NCBI RefSeq assembly: GCF_000010525.1
Contig: NC_009937.1
Location: 1,741,501-1,805,500, forward strand
Reading direction: 5' to 3'
DNA: 64,000 nucleotides
Source of the DNA: Azorhizobium caulinodans ORS 571
Lineage (GTDB): Bacteria; Pseudomonadota; Alphaproteobacteria; Rhizobiales; Xanthobacteraceae
Numbering within the stretch: the first letter of the stretch is position 1; every line of letters starts with the position of its first letter. Shown one piece after another: positions 17,970-25,718 of this stretch. Made by a program: the position numbers and the translations under genes. The notes beneath the pieces are model-generated. The model saw only the letters and a program-made list of their open reading frames with translations, ran no database searches and was not told the origin of the DNA.

Positions 17970-18509
17970 ATGACCATCGCCCGCACGCGCCATCCGGCTG
18001 CAGTCTTTGCCTGTGCCCTGCTTGTCGCCCTTGCAGCACTGTTGCCGCAGAAGGCCGCGGCCCAGCTTGCAGGCACGCTCTCCGGGCCGCGCTTTGTCGA
18101 AACCGCCGCCATCGCCGGTCTGTTCGAGATCGAGGCCGCGAAGCTTGCGCTGACCCGCAGCCGCAATGAGGCGGTGCGCCGCTTCGCCCAGCAGATGGTG
18201 GACGACCACACCCGCATCGCCGCCGACCTGAAGCGCGCCGCCGTCGCCGCCAATGGCGACATATCCGTGCCGGCGGCGCTTGATGCCGAGCATGATGCCC
18301 TGTTGCAGCGGCTGAAGGCGGTGCCCGAGCGCGAGTTCGACGCACAATATGTGGCGACGCAGAAGACCGCCCACGAACAGGCCGTGGGCCTGTTCGGCGC
18401 CTTCGCCCGCCAGGGCGACCAGACGGCGCTGAAGGAGTTCGCGCAGCAGACGTTGCCCATGCTCCAGCATCATCTGGAGCAGGTGGAGAAGATCGCCATC
18501 AACACCTGA
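17970..18509 (+). CDS. DUF4142 periplasmic protein
   Basis: The 179-residue protein has a signal peptide (about 1-31, ending A-A-A-Q) and a four-helix DUF4142 domain of the ferritin-like type: F-V-E-T-A-A-I-A-G-L-F-E-I-E-A-A-K-L-A, then R-R-F-A-Q-Q-M-V-D-D-H and M-L-Q-H-H-L-E-Q-V-E. These are the typical conserved segments. Function is unknown; family members are common in stress-related loci. It is convergent with the hydrolase gene and shares a hairpin with it. Confidence 0.85.
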   Translation: MTIARTRHPAAVFACALLVALAALLPQKAAAQLAGTLSGPRFVETAAIAGLFEIEAAKLALTRSRNEAVRRFAQQMVDDHTRIAADLKRAAVAANGDISVPAALDAEHDALLQRLKAVPEREFDAQYVATQKTAHEQAVGLFGAFARQGDQTALKEFAQQTLPMLQHHLEQVEKIAINT

Positions 18510-18515
18510 GCGGGA

Positions 18516-18535
18516 AGGGGCGGCGCTCCGCCCCT
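18516..18535. terminator. Shared hairpin between convergent genes
   Basis: AGGGGCGG (18516-18523) pairs perfectly with CCGCCCCT (18528-18535) over a CGCT loop. It lies between the stops of the DUF4142 gene and the convergent hydrolase gene, so it can serve both. The following T content is modest (CTCCTCG). Confidence 0.55.
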
Positions 18536-18542
18536 CTCCTCG

Positions 18543-19802
18543 TCAGGCAGCGTTCGCGACGCCGGCCAGCGACAGCACCGTGTGCAGCAGGACGTTGGCG
18601 CCGGCCGTGCAATCGGCCTGCGTCGCGTCCTCCAGCTCATTGTGGCTCAGGCCGTCCTTGCAGGACACGAAGATCATCGCCACCGGCATCCTGGTGGCGA
18701 GGTTGAAGGCATCGTGCCCCGCGCCGGAGACCATGGGCCGGTTACTGTAGCCGAGCCCTTCCGCCGCCTCGCGGATGGCGCCGATGACCTTCGGGTCGAA
18801 ATGGGTGGGGTCCTTCCGCCACACCTGCTCGATCTCCACCGTGACGCCCTTGCGGCCGGCCGCGATCTCCGTCACGGCGGCGGCAAAATCCGCCTCCAGC
18901 GCCTTCAGAATCTCGGCATGGGGCGAGCGGAACTCGCAGGTGAAGTTCACCTCGCCTGGAATCACATTGCGCGAGGGATTGGCGATAGTGACTTCGCCCA
19001 CCGTGCCCACCGCATCCGGCCCGTGCTTGCGAGCGATGGCTTCGACCGCCAGCACGATCTGAGAGAAGGTGGCGAGCGCGTCGCGCCGCAGCGGCATGGG
19101 GGTGGAGCCCGCATGGCTCTCGAAGCCGGTGATGTGGCCGTCGTACCAGACGATGCCCTGCCCGTGCTCGACCACGCCAATGGTCTTGTTCTCGGCCTCG
19201 AGGATGGGCCCCTGCTCGATATGCAGTTCCACGAAGGCCTCGAACGGCTGGCTGCCGACCGGGGCGGCGCCCACATAGCCGATGGCCTCCAGCGCCTCCT
19301 TCACGGTGACGCCCTCCGCATCCTTGCGGCCGAGAATATTCTCCACCGTGAAGTCGCCCACGAAGGCCGCCGAACCCATCATGGCCGGGGCGAAGCGGGA
19401 ACCTTCCTCATTGGTCCAGTTGGCGACGCAGAGCGGCGCTTCTGTCTCGATGCCGGCATCATTGAGCGTGCGGACAACTTCCAGCGCCGCCAGCGTGCCG
19501 AGGATGCCGTCGAACTTGCCGCCCGTGGGCTGGGTGTCGAGATGCGAGCCGAGGCCGATGGGGGCGCGGGAAGGATCGCGGCCCGGCCGCAGGGCGAACA
19601 TGTTGCCGAGTGCGTCCACGGTGACGGTGCAGCCAGCGGCCTCGCAGGCGGCCTTGAACCAGTCGCGGACCTTGCGGTCTTCCTGAGAGAGGGTGAGGCG
19701 ACGCACGCCTCCCTTGGGCGTCGCGCCGAAGGCGGCGGTCTCGAGGATGGTGCCCCAGAGGCGGTCGCTGTTGACGGGCAGGTTGGACGGCTTTTCGGAC
19801 AT
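18543..19802 (-). CDS. M20 Zn-dependent hydrolase (N-carbamoyl-L-amino acid hydrolase/ureidase type)
   Basis: The 419-residue protein belongs to the hydantoinase/carbamoylase branch of M20 amidohydrolases, with beta-ureidopropionase and allantoate amidohydrolase. Metal ligands are seen: G-S-H-L-D-T near 90-95, G-K-F-D-G-I-L-G, N-E-E-G-S-R-F, E-L-H-I-E-Q-G-P and the C-terminal S-H-N-E. The dimer-lid region carries G-F-E-S-H-A-G-S-T-P-M. It is the last gene of the importer/amidase operon; its ATG abuts the upstream ATPase gene. Likely substrate class is an N-carbamoyl or ureido compound; the exact substrate is open. Confidence 0.88.
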   Translation of the reverse strand: MSEKPSNLPVNSDRLWGTILETAAFGATPKGGVRRLTLSQEDRKVRDWFKAACEAAGCTVTVDALGNMFALRPGRDPSRAPIGLGSHLDTQPTGGKFDGILGTLAALEVVRTLNDAGIETEAPLCVANWTNEEGSRFAPAMMGSAAFVGDFTVENILGRKDAEGVTVKEALEAIGYVGAAPVGSQPFEAFVELHIEQGPILEAENKTIGVVEHGQGIVWYDGHITGFESHAGSTPMPLRRDALATFSQIVLAVEAIARKHGPDAVGTVGEVTIANPSRNVIPGEVNFTCEFRSPHAEILKALEADFAAAVTEIAAGRKGVTVEIEQVWRKDPTHFDPKVIGAIREAAEGLGYSNRPMVSGAGHDAFNLATRMPVAMIFVSCKDGLSHNELEDATQADCTAGANVLLHTVLSLAGVANAA

Positions 19803-20797
19803 CAGATCACCGGGACGTTTTCTTCAGCCAGCACGCACCTTACGATCCGACCGGGGGCGAGTTCCACAGCCGGGGGCAGGCGTTCACGGCAAATCTGCCG
19901 CGCGAAATTGCAGCGGGGGGCGAAGGAGCAGGAGGCGGGCGCCTCCGACAGCGAGGGCGGGGTGCCGGGAATGGTCTCCAGCCGCGCGCCGCGTTTCGCG
20001 CCATGGACGGTCGAGGCGAGCAGCCCGCGCGGATAGGGGTGCTGCGGACTGCGCACGATGTCGCGCATGGAACCCGTCTCGACGATCTGGCCGGCATACA
20101 TGACGGCCACGCGGTCGCAGATCTCGATGGCGACGCCGATGTCGTGGGTGACGAAGATTACCGACATGCCCATCTCCCGCTGAAGCTCGCGCAGCAGCAG
20201 GAGGATCTGGATCTGCACGGTGGCATCAAGCGCCGTGGTGGGCTCGTCCGCCAGCAGCACCTGCGGACGGCAGGCGAGCGCCAGAGCGATCATGGCGCGC
20301 TGGCGCATGCCGCCGGACATTTCATGCGGATAGGCGTCCAGCCGGCGCTTCGCGGAGGGGATGCGCACCAGTTCCAGCATCTCCAGCGCGCGGGCGCGGC
20401 CGGTGGCGTGGCTCGCGCCCTCATGGCGCATCACCGATTCGGCGATCTGGTCGCCGATCGTATAGACGGGATCGAGCGCGAGGGCCGGCTCCTGGAAGAT
20501 CATGGAGACGGTGCGGCCGCGAAAGGCGGAGAGCGCATCGTCATCGAGCGCCAGCACGTCCTGCCCGGCAACGCGGATGCGGCCGGAAATCTGCGTGCGC
20601 TTCTTCGGCAAGAGGCGCATGAGCGCGCGCATGGTCACGCTCTTGCCGGAGCCGGATTCTCCCAGCAGCCCCAGCACCTGGCCCTTGGGCAGGGAGAGGG
20701 ACACGCCGTTCACCGCATGGACCGTGCGCTCGCCGGTGAAGCGGATGGTGAGGTCGTCGATCTCGACGAGCGGGGCTTCGGCCGTGGTCTGGCTCAT
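19802..20797 (-). CDS. Peptide/nickel-type ABC importer ATPase (DppD/OppD-like)
   Basis: The 331-residue ATPase has Walker A G-E-S-G-S-G-K-S, the signature [10 protein letters not shown], Walker [13 protein letters not shown] and the switch histidine in F-V-T-H-D-I. The C-terminal oligopeptide/dipeptide domain carries cysteines in [14 protein letters not shown], as in DppD types that may hold an Fe-S cluster. It overlaps the amidase upstream by 4 bp. It is separated from the partner ATPase by the amidase and AtzG-like genes. Confidence 0.92.
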   Translation of the reverse strand: MSQTTAEAPLVEIDDLTIRFTGERTVHAVNGVSLSLPKGQVLGLLGESGSGKSVTMRALMRLLPKKRTQISGRIRVAGQDVLALDDDALSAFRGRTVSMIFQEPALALDPVYTIGDQIAESVMRHEGASHATGRARALEMLELVRIPSAKRRLDAYPHEMSGGMRQRAMIALALACRPQVLLADEPTTALDATVQIQILLLLRELQREMGMSVIFVTHDIGVAIEICDRVAVMYAGQIVETGSMRDIVRSPQHPYPRGLLASTVHGAKRGARLETIPGTPPSLSEAPASCSFAPRCNFARQICRERLPPAVELAPGRIVRCVLAEENVPVI

Positions 20798-22206
20798 GCG
20801 GGCAGCTCCGGCGTGGCGAGATGGAAATCGGTGGCGCGCTGGAAGCCGGCGCCGATGCGCAGCAGCACGTCCTCCGCGAACGGGCGGCCGATGAACTGGA
20901 AGCCGACGGGCAGGCCGCTCGCGGCACGGGCGACGGGCACCACCAGCGCCGGCAGGCCGAGATAGTTCACCGGACGGGTGAAGCGCGTGATGCCCTGGAT
21001 GACGGCCTCCGCATTGAAGCTGCCGCCCACGTCAGTCTCCGCCAGAGTCGGAGAGGGCGCGGGGCAGACGGGTGCCAGCACCGCATCCACCTCCGTCACC
21101 GCCGCGAGATGAGCGGCAAGGGCCGGGCCGCGCCAGCGCAGGGCCTCCAGATAGGCGACGCCGGAGAAGGCGTGGCCATTCTCCACCCGCGCGCGGACCT
21201 GCGCGCCATAGTCCTGCGGCCGCTCGCGCAGCCAGGGCAGATGGATGGCGCTCGCCTCTACCCCGAGCAGCACCTGCGCGGCGGCGGAGAGCTGGCGCTG
21301 GTCCGGCAGCGACACGCGCACCACGTTGGCGCCCTCGCGCACCAGCGTGGCGATGGTCGCGTCCATCGCCGCTGCCGTGTCGGACGAGATGTCGTCCACA
21401 TAGAAGCTGTCGGGAATGCCGATGGTGAGGCCGGCAAGGCCGCCCTTGGTGGCGGCGAGATAATCGGGCAGATCGCCGCCGATCGTCGTCGGGTCCGCCG
21501 GGTCGGCGCCGGCCATGAGGCCGAGCAGCAAGGCGGCATCTTCCGCCGTGCGGGTCAGCGTGCCCACCGTGTCCAGCGAGTGGGAGAGCGGCATGGCGCC
21601 GAAGCGGCTCACGCGCCCCACGGTGGTCTTGAGGCCGGTGACGCCGCAGAAATGGGCGGGCATGCGCACCGAGCCGCCGGTGTCCGAGCCGAGCGCCGCA
21701 AAGGTGAGCCGCGCCGCCACCGCCGCGCCGGAGCCGGAGGAGGAGCCGCCCGGTGCATGGGCGACGTTCCACGGATTGTGGCAGTCGCCATAGTGCACAT
21801 TGTGGCCGGTGGGCCCGAAGGCGAATTCCACCATGTGCAGCGTGCCGAGCCGCACGGTGCCCGCCGCCTTGATGCGGGCCAGCGCCGTGGAGCTGGTGTC
21901 CGGCACGAAGCTGCGGCGAATTTCGGTGCCGCAGGTGCACACCTTGCCCGCCTCGTAGAACATGTCCTTGTGGGCGAGCGGCACACCGTGCAGCGGGCCG
22001 GCGCTCTCCCCCTTCGCCAGCGCGGCGTCGGCGGCGTCGGCCGCTTTGAGGGCCTCGTCCGGCTCAAGGGCGATGAAGGCGTTGAGGTGCGGCTGCCAGT
22101 CGGCGATGCGGTCGAGACAGGCTTGCGTCGCCTCGCGGGAGGAGACCTGCCGGTTGGCGATGGCGGCGGCGATCTCGGTCAGCGACAGCGTGGCGATATC
22201 AGTCAC
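20794..22206 (-). CDS. Amidase-signature enzyme, AtzE-like
   Basis: The 470-residue protein has the Ser-cisSer-Lys triad of amidase-signature enzymes: Lys in V-P-L-A-H-K-D-M-F near 82, the Gly/Ser loop P-G-G-S-S-S-G-S-G-A-A-V-A-A near 152-165 and G-S-D-T-G-G-S-V-R-M-P-A near 173-184. The neighbouring 67-residue AtzG-like gene points to the AtzE/AtzG arrangement (1-carboxybiuret hydrolysis in cyanurate breakdown) or the similar HpxY/HpxX pair of purine breakdown. It is often mislabelled GatA. Embedding inside an ABC importer operon suggests it acts on the imported compound. Confidence 0.87.
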   Translation of the reverse strand: MTDIATLSLTEIAAAIANRQVSSREATQACLDRIADWQPHLNAFIALEPDEALKAADAADAALAKGESAGPLHGVPLAHKDMFYEAGKVCTCGTEIRRSFVPDTSSTALARIKAAGTVRLGTLHMVEFAFGPTGHNVHYGDCHNPWNVAHAPGGSSSGSGAAVAARLTFAALGSDTGGSVRMPAHFCGVTGLKTTVGRVSRFGAMPLSHSLDTVGTLTRTAEDAALLLGLMAGADPADPTTIGGDLPDYLAATKGGLAGLTIGIPDSFYVDDISSDTAAAMDATIATLVREGANVVRVSLPDQRQLSAAAQVLLGVEASAIHLPWLRERPQDYGAQVRARVENGHAFSGVAYLEALRWRGPALAAHLAAVTEVDAVLAPVCPAPSPTLAETDVGGSFNAEAVIQGITRFTRPVNYLGLPALVVPVARAASGLPVGFQFIGRPFAEDVLLRIGAGFQRATDFHLATPELPA

Positions 22207-22406
22207 TTCTGTGTCTCCGCCGGGCGCTGGGTCACGAGGAAGGTGGCGGGCTCAAGGTCGAACGGCAGGCTTGCCGCCACGGGCGCGAACAGTTCGACGG
22301 CGGGGCCGACCGCATGGGCAATGCGCGCGGCGGTCTCCGGAGCAAGTTCCAGCTGCACCTGTCGGGCGTTGGCGGTGACGCTGTCAGCGGTGGGGCGTTC
22401 AGTCAT
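22203..22406 (-). CDS. AtzG-like (DUF4089) small amidase partner
   Basis: The 67-residue protein fits the AtzG/DUF4089 family, a GatC-like small subunit needed for stable AtzE. Typical features are the P-E-T-A-A-R-I-A-H-A-V-G helix and the ending with A-P-V-A-A-S-L-P-F-D-L-E-P-A-T-F. ATG 22406 overlaps the stop of the upstream ATPase gene, and its stop overlaps the amidase ATG, so all three are coupled by 4-bp overlaps. The gene is too short for many gene callers. Confidence 0.85.
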   Translation of the reverse strand: MTERPTADSVTANARQVQLELAPETAARIAHAVGPAVELFAPVAASLPFDLEPATFLVTQRPAETQK

Positions 22407-23440
22407 GCGGCAGTCTCGGCGGCGGGGGCGCGGCTGTGGCCGGACCCGGGAATGACCATGTGGCAGGCGGCCTGATGGCCTTCGGTTAAGGCATCGGAGA
22501 GCTTCGGCACGGTGCTCTCGCACACCGCCTCGCAGAAGGTGCAGCGGGTGTGGAAGCGGCAGCCGGAGGGCGGGTCGATGGGGTTCGGCGGATCGCCCGT
22601 GATGGGCGCGACTTCGGTGCGCCGGTCCGGATCGCTCGCCGGCATGGCGGCAAGGAGGGCCTGCGTATAGGGGTGGGCCGGGCTGTCCCACACCGCATCC
22701 ACCGGCCCCAGCTCCACCACCTGCCCCAGATACATCACCAGCACGCGGTCGGAGATGTAGCGCACCACGTTGAGATCGTGGCTGATGAACAGATAGGTGA
22801 GGCCGAACTCGCGCTTCAGGTCCATGAGCAGGTTGAGCACCTGCGCTTCAACGGACTTGTCGAGGGCCGAGACGGATTCATCGAGGATGACGAGGCGCGG
22901 GTTGAGGGCGAGCGCGCGGGCGATGTTCACGCGCTGGCGCTGGCCGCCGGAGACCTCGTGCGGATAGCGGTTGGCGAAGGTCTCGGGCCGCAGCCCCACC
23001 TTGGTGAGAAGGTCACGGGCGAGGGTGCGCGCCTCGGTATCGCCCATACCGTGCACCTTGGGGCCGAAGGCGATGCTCTCCTCGATGGTGAGGCGCGGGT
23101 TGAGCGAGGCGTAGCTGTCCTGGAACACCATCTGCATGGCGCGCCTGAGCTCGCGCAGGCTCATAGCCTCGCCCACCAACTGGCCGTCGAAGACGATGTC
23201 GCCGGCATTGCGGGGCATGAGCTGCATGAGCAGGCGCGCGGTGGTGGACTTGCCGCATCCGCTCTCGCCGACGATGCCCACCGTCTCGCCCTTGGCGACG
23301 GTGAAGGACACATCGTCCACCGCCTGCACCATCTTCTTCCTGGCGAAGAGGCCTCCGCCCACGGGGAAGTGCTTCACGAGGCCCTTCACCTCCAGCAGAG
23401 GCTGCGCGGCGCCGCCAATGTCTTCAAGCTGCTCCAGCAT
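22403..23440 (-). CDS. Peptide/nickel-type ABC importer ATPase (DppF/OppF-like)
   Basis: Walker A G-E-S-G-C-G-K-S-T, signature V-S-G-G-Q-R-Q-R-V, Walker B L-V-I-L-D-E-S-V-S-A-L-D and the switch histidine in F-I-S-H-D-L-N are all present. The C-terminal domain has the cysteine-rich F-H-T-R-C-T-F-C-E-A-V-C segment. The start M-L-E-Q-L-E-D at 23440 lies 1 bp after the permease stop; the frame extends 13 residues upstream into the permease gene without support. It should pair with the other ATPase of the operon. Confidence 0.92.
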   Translation of the reverse strand: MLEQLEDIGGAAQPLLEVKGLVKHFPVGGGLFARKKMVQAVDDVSFTVAKGETVGIVGESGCGKSTTARLLMQLMPRNAGDIVFDGQLVGEAMSLRELRRAMQMVFQDSYASLNPRLTIEESIAFGPKVHGMGDTEARTLARDLLTKVGLRPETFANRYPHEVSGGQRQRVNIARALALNPRLVILDESVSALDKSVEAQVLNLLMDLKREFGLTYLFISHDLNVVRYISDRVLVMYLGQVVELGPVDAVWDSPAHPYTQALLAAMPASDPDRRTEVAPITGDPPNPIDPPSGCRFHTRCTFCEAVCESTVPKLSDALTEGHQAACHMVIPGSGHSRAPAAETAA

Positions 23441-23441
23441 G

Positions 23442-24326
23442 TCAGTTCCTGATGTCCATGGCGCTGCGCAGGCCGTCACTCAAGAGGTTGAAGCAGATGG
23501 AGACGGCGAAGATCATCACGCCCGGCATGGCGGCCACCCACGGGTTCACATAGATGGCGGTGCGCAGGGTGTTGAGCATCAGGCCCCATTCCGGCTCCGG
23601 CGGCTTGGTGCCGAGGCCGAGGAAGGAGAGGCCGGCGGCCAGGATCATCGACACCGAGATCAGGCCGGTCGAATAGACGAAGATCGGGCCGAGCACGTTG
23701 CCCAGCATGTGCACGCGCATGATGGTGAGGGCGCCGGCCCCCGAGGCACGGGCGGCATCCACGAAATCGAGATTGCGCACGCCGGTGGTCACGCTCTCCG
23801 CCACGCGGGTGATCTGCGGCACGAACACCACCGTGAGCGAGACGATGGAATTGACGATGCCCGCCCCCAGCACGCCCGAGATGGCGATGGCCAGCAGCAC
23901 GGAGGGGAAGGCGTAGAACACGTCCACCGTGCGCATGATGGCGGTGTTGAGCCAGCCACCCGCATAGCCGGCCACGAGGCCGAGGCTGGTGCCGATGATG
24001 AAGGCCAGCACCACCGGCAGGATGCCGATGAGCAGCGACAGGCGCCCGCCATAGATGAGGCGCGAGAGCATGTCGCGGCCGAGTTCGTCGGTGCCCAGCG
24101 GATAGCCCGGCGTGCCGATGTGGCGCAGCCGGCGCACCATGGAGCCCTGATAGGGATCGGCGAGGTGCAGATAAGGCGCGAGGAGCGCGGCCAGCAGGAT
24201 GGCGAGCAGGATCAGGGCGCAGACCATGCTCACCTTGTCCCGCGTGAGGCGGCGGCCGACGGTCGCCCAATAGCCGCGCGCCTTCTGCGCCGGCGCGGCC
24301 TGAAGCGCGGTGTCCGTTGCGGTCAT
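23442..24326 (-). CDS. Peptide/nickel-type ABC importer permease (DppC-like)
   Basis: The 294-residue permease has the DppC layout: a cytoplasmic N-terminus, then helix 1 (about 35-57), a periplasmic loop with G-T-D-E-L-G-R-D-M-L-S-R-L-I-Y-G-G-R, and five further helices. The EAA-loop segment is D-A-A-R-A-S-G-A-G-A-L-T-I-M. It lies 1 bp after the DppB-like permease. Confidence 0.92.
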   Translation of the reverse strand: MTATDTALQAAPAQKARGYWATVGRRLTRDKVSMVCALILLAILLAALLAPYLHLADPYQGSMVRRLRHIGTPGYPLGTDELGRDMLSRLIYGGRLSLLIGILPVVLAFIIGTSLGLVAGYAGGWLNTAIMRTVDVFYAFPSVLLAIAISGVLGAGIVNSIVSLTVVFVPQITRVAESVTTGVRNLDFVDAARASGAGALTIMRVHMLGNVLGPIFVYSTGLISVSMILAAGLSFLGLGTKPPEPEWGLMLNTLRTAIYVNPWVAAMPGVMIFAVSICFNLLSDGLRSAMDIRN

Positions 24327-24327
24327 G

Positions 24328-25281
24328 TCAGGCCCGCTTGATGCGCGGATCGATGGACGCCTGGGCGATATCGACCACGAGGTTGAGGAAGACGAAGAAC
24401 AGCGCCAGCACGAGAATGGTGCCCTGAAGGAGCGGCAGGTCGCGCTGGAAGATGGCCGAGTTGAGCAGGAAGCCCGTGCCGGGCCACGAGAACACCGTCT
24501 CGATGAGGATGGAGCCGCCGAGCAGATAGCCGAGCTGGAGGCCCATCACGGCGATGGCGGTGGGCGCGGCATTCTTCACCACATGGCGGAAGACGCGGGT
24601 TTCCCGAAGGCCCTTGGAGCGCAGCGCTTCAACAAAGTCCTGGCTCAGGATGTCGCCGGTGAGGGCGCGGATGGTGCGCGTGACGATCCCCATGGGGATC
24701 ACCGACATGGTGACGGCGGGCAGGATGAGGAACTGGATATGCGCCCAGTCCCAATGCCATTCGCTGGAGCCGCCGGGCCCGGCGCCCACCGCCGGCAGCC
24801 ACCCGAGCGTGACCGAGAAGATGATGACCATCACCATGCCCAGCCAGTAATGGGGCACGGAGACGCCGGCCACCGCGATGGAGGTAGCGAGCTTGTCCAG
24901 CCAGGTGTCGCGGAAATAGCCGGCCACGAGGCCGAAGAAGACGCCGAGCGTGAAGCCGATAAGCGACGCGGCGCAGGCGAGGATGAAGGTGTTCTGCACC
25001 GCCCGCATCACCTCGGAAAAGACCGGGCGGCCGGTGGCGATGGAGGTGCCGAGATCGCCATGCAGCGCCTTCCAGACCCAGAGGCCGAACTGCACCGGCA
25101 GCGGCCGGTCGAAGCCATAGGCGGCCCGCAGCTGGGCGGCGAGCTCCTGCGAGGCATCGGCGGGCAGGATGGCCACCAGCGGATCGCCGGGGGTGATGTG
25201 CACCAGGAGGAAGCACACCAGCGCGACGCTGAGCACGATGGGGATCACATAGATGATCCGGCGGGCAATATAAGCGAGCAA
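24328..25281 (-). CDS. Peptide/nickel-type ABC importer permease (DppB-like)
   Basis: The 317-residue permease begins at TTG 25281, after a GGTGG ribosome site; the next residues, L-A-Y-I-A-R-R-I-I-Y-V-I-P-I, form the usual first helix. The family motif F-L-L-V-H-I-T-P-G-D-P and the EAA loop V-E-A-L-R-S-K-G-L-R-E-T are seen. The long upstream extension of the frame crosses repeat DNA and is not coding. Confidence 0.9.
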   Translation of the reverse strand: MLAYIARRIIYVIPIVLSVALVCFLLVHITPGDPLVAILPADASQELAAQLRAAYGFDRPLPVQFGLWVWKALHGDLGTSIATGRPVFSEVMRAVQNTFILACAASLIGFTLGVFFGLVAGYFRDTWLDKLATSIAVAGVSVPHYWLGMVMVIIFSVTLGWLPAVGAGPGGSSEWHWDWAHIQFLILPAVTMSVIPMGIVTRTIRALTGDILSQDFVEALRSKGLRETRVFRHVVKNAAPTAIAVMGLQLGYLLGGSILIETVFSWPGTGFLLNSAIFQRDLPLLQGTILVLALFFVFLNLVVDIAQASIDPRIKRA

Positions 25282-25321
25282 GAGACCACCCTGGGCGGTT
25301 GGACTGTGACGGCCGGTTCCC

Positions 25322-25441
25322 CGGCTGGGCCTCACCCGCGTGCGGGGGAGGGGAGGGCGCGCCCTCCAGTGCTGCGAGAGGGAGAGCGGAAGCGTTCCGG
25401 CTTTCCCCCTCCCCGACCCTCCCCCGCGGGCGGGAGAGGGG
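25322..25441. repeat. Degenerate GC-rich palindromic units
   Basis: Two GC-rich palindromic stretches precede the clear inverted-repeat doublet: around 25327-25352 (CCCGCGTGCGGG core) and around 25411-25441 (CCCTCCCCCGCGGGCGGGAG). They share the CCCTCCCC/GGGGAGGG style of the doublet and may be decayed members of the same family. Confidence 0.5.
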
Positions 25442-25487
25442 CTTGTCGTGTGGGGCGGGTAGCGTGCGCCCGAGGCGGATCGGGCAG

Positions 25488-25656
25488 CTCCCTCCCCCCT
25501 TGTGGGGGAGGGGTGGGGAGGGGGGTAAGACCCTCTCCGCTGTAGGCTGCTGCCGTATCGAGGCACGCCTGCTCTTCATGCACTTCGAGGGGAGAGGGAA
25601 CGTCCGGCTCCGGCCGTTCTACCCCCCTCCCAACCCTCCCCCGCAAGGGGGGAGGG
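25488..25656. repeat. Inverted-repeat doublet, copy A (REP/BIME-like), inside the importer operon
   Basis: The left arm (25488-25527) and right arm (25620-25656) are inverted copies of one ~37-bp unit, with about two differences and a 92-nt spacer. Each unit is itself palindromic (CCCTCCCCCCTTG then GGGGGAGGG). The same doublet occurs at 45018-45176. It sits between the binding-protein gene and the first permease gene of the operon. No gene is seen in 25282-25718. Confidence 0.85.
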
Positions 25657-25718
25657 CTCTCCCGCATGTTGAGCAGAGGCTTGGCTCGATTTGCGAGTTG
25701 CAGCCCTTCACGCCCCTC

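Noticed and set aside
20821-22455. 544-codon plus-strand frame across the amidase gene
   Set aside because: Antisense to a clear amidase-signature enzyme; composition is that of a shadow frame.
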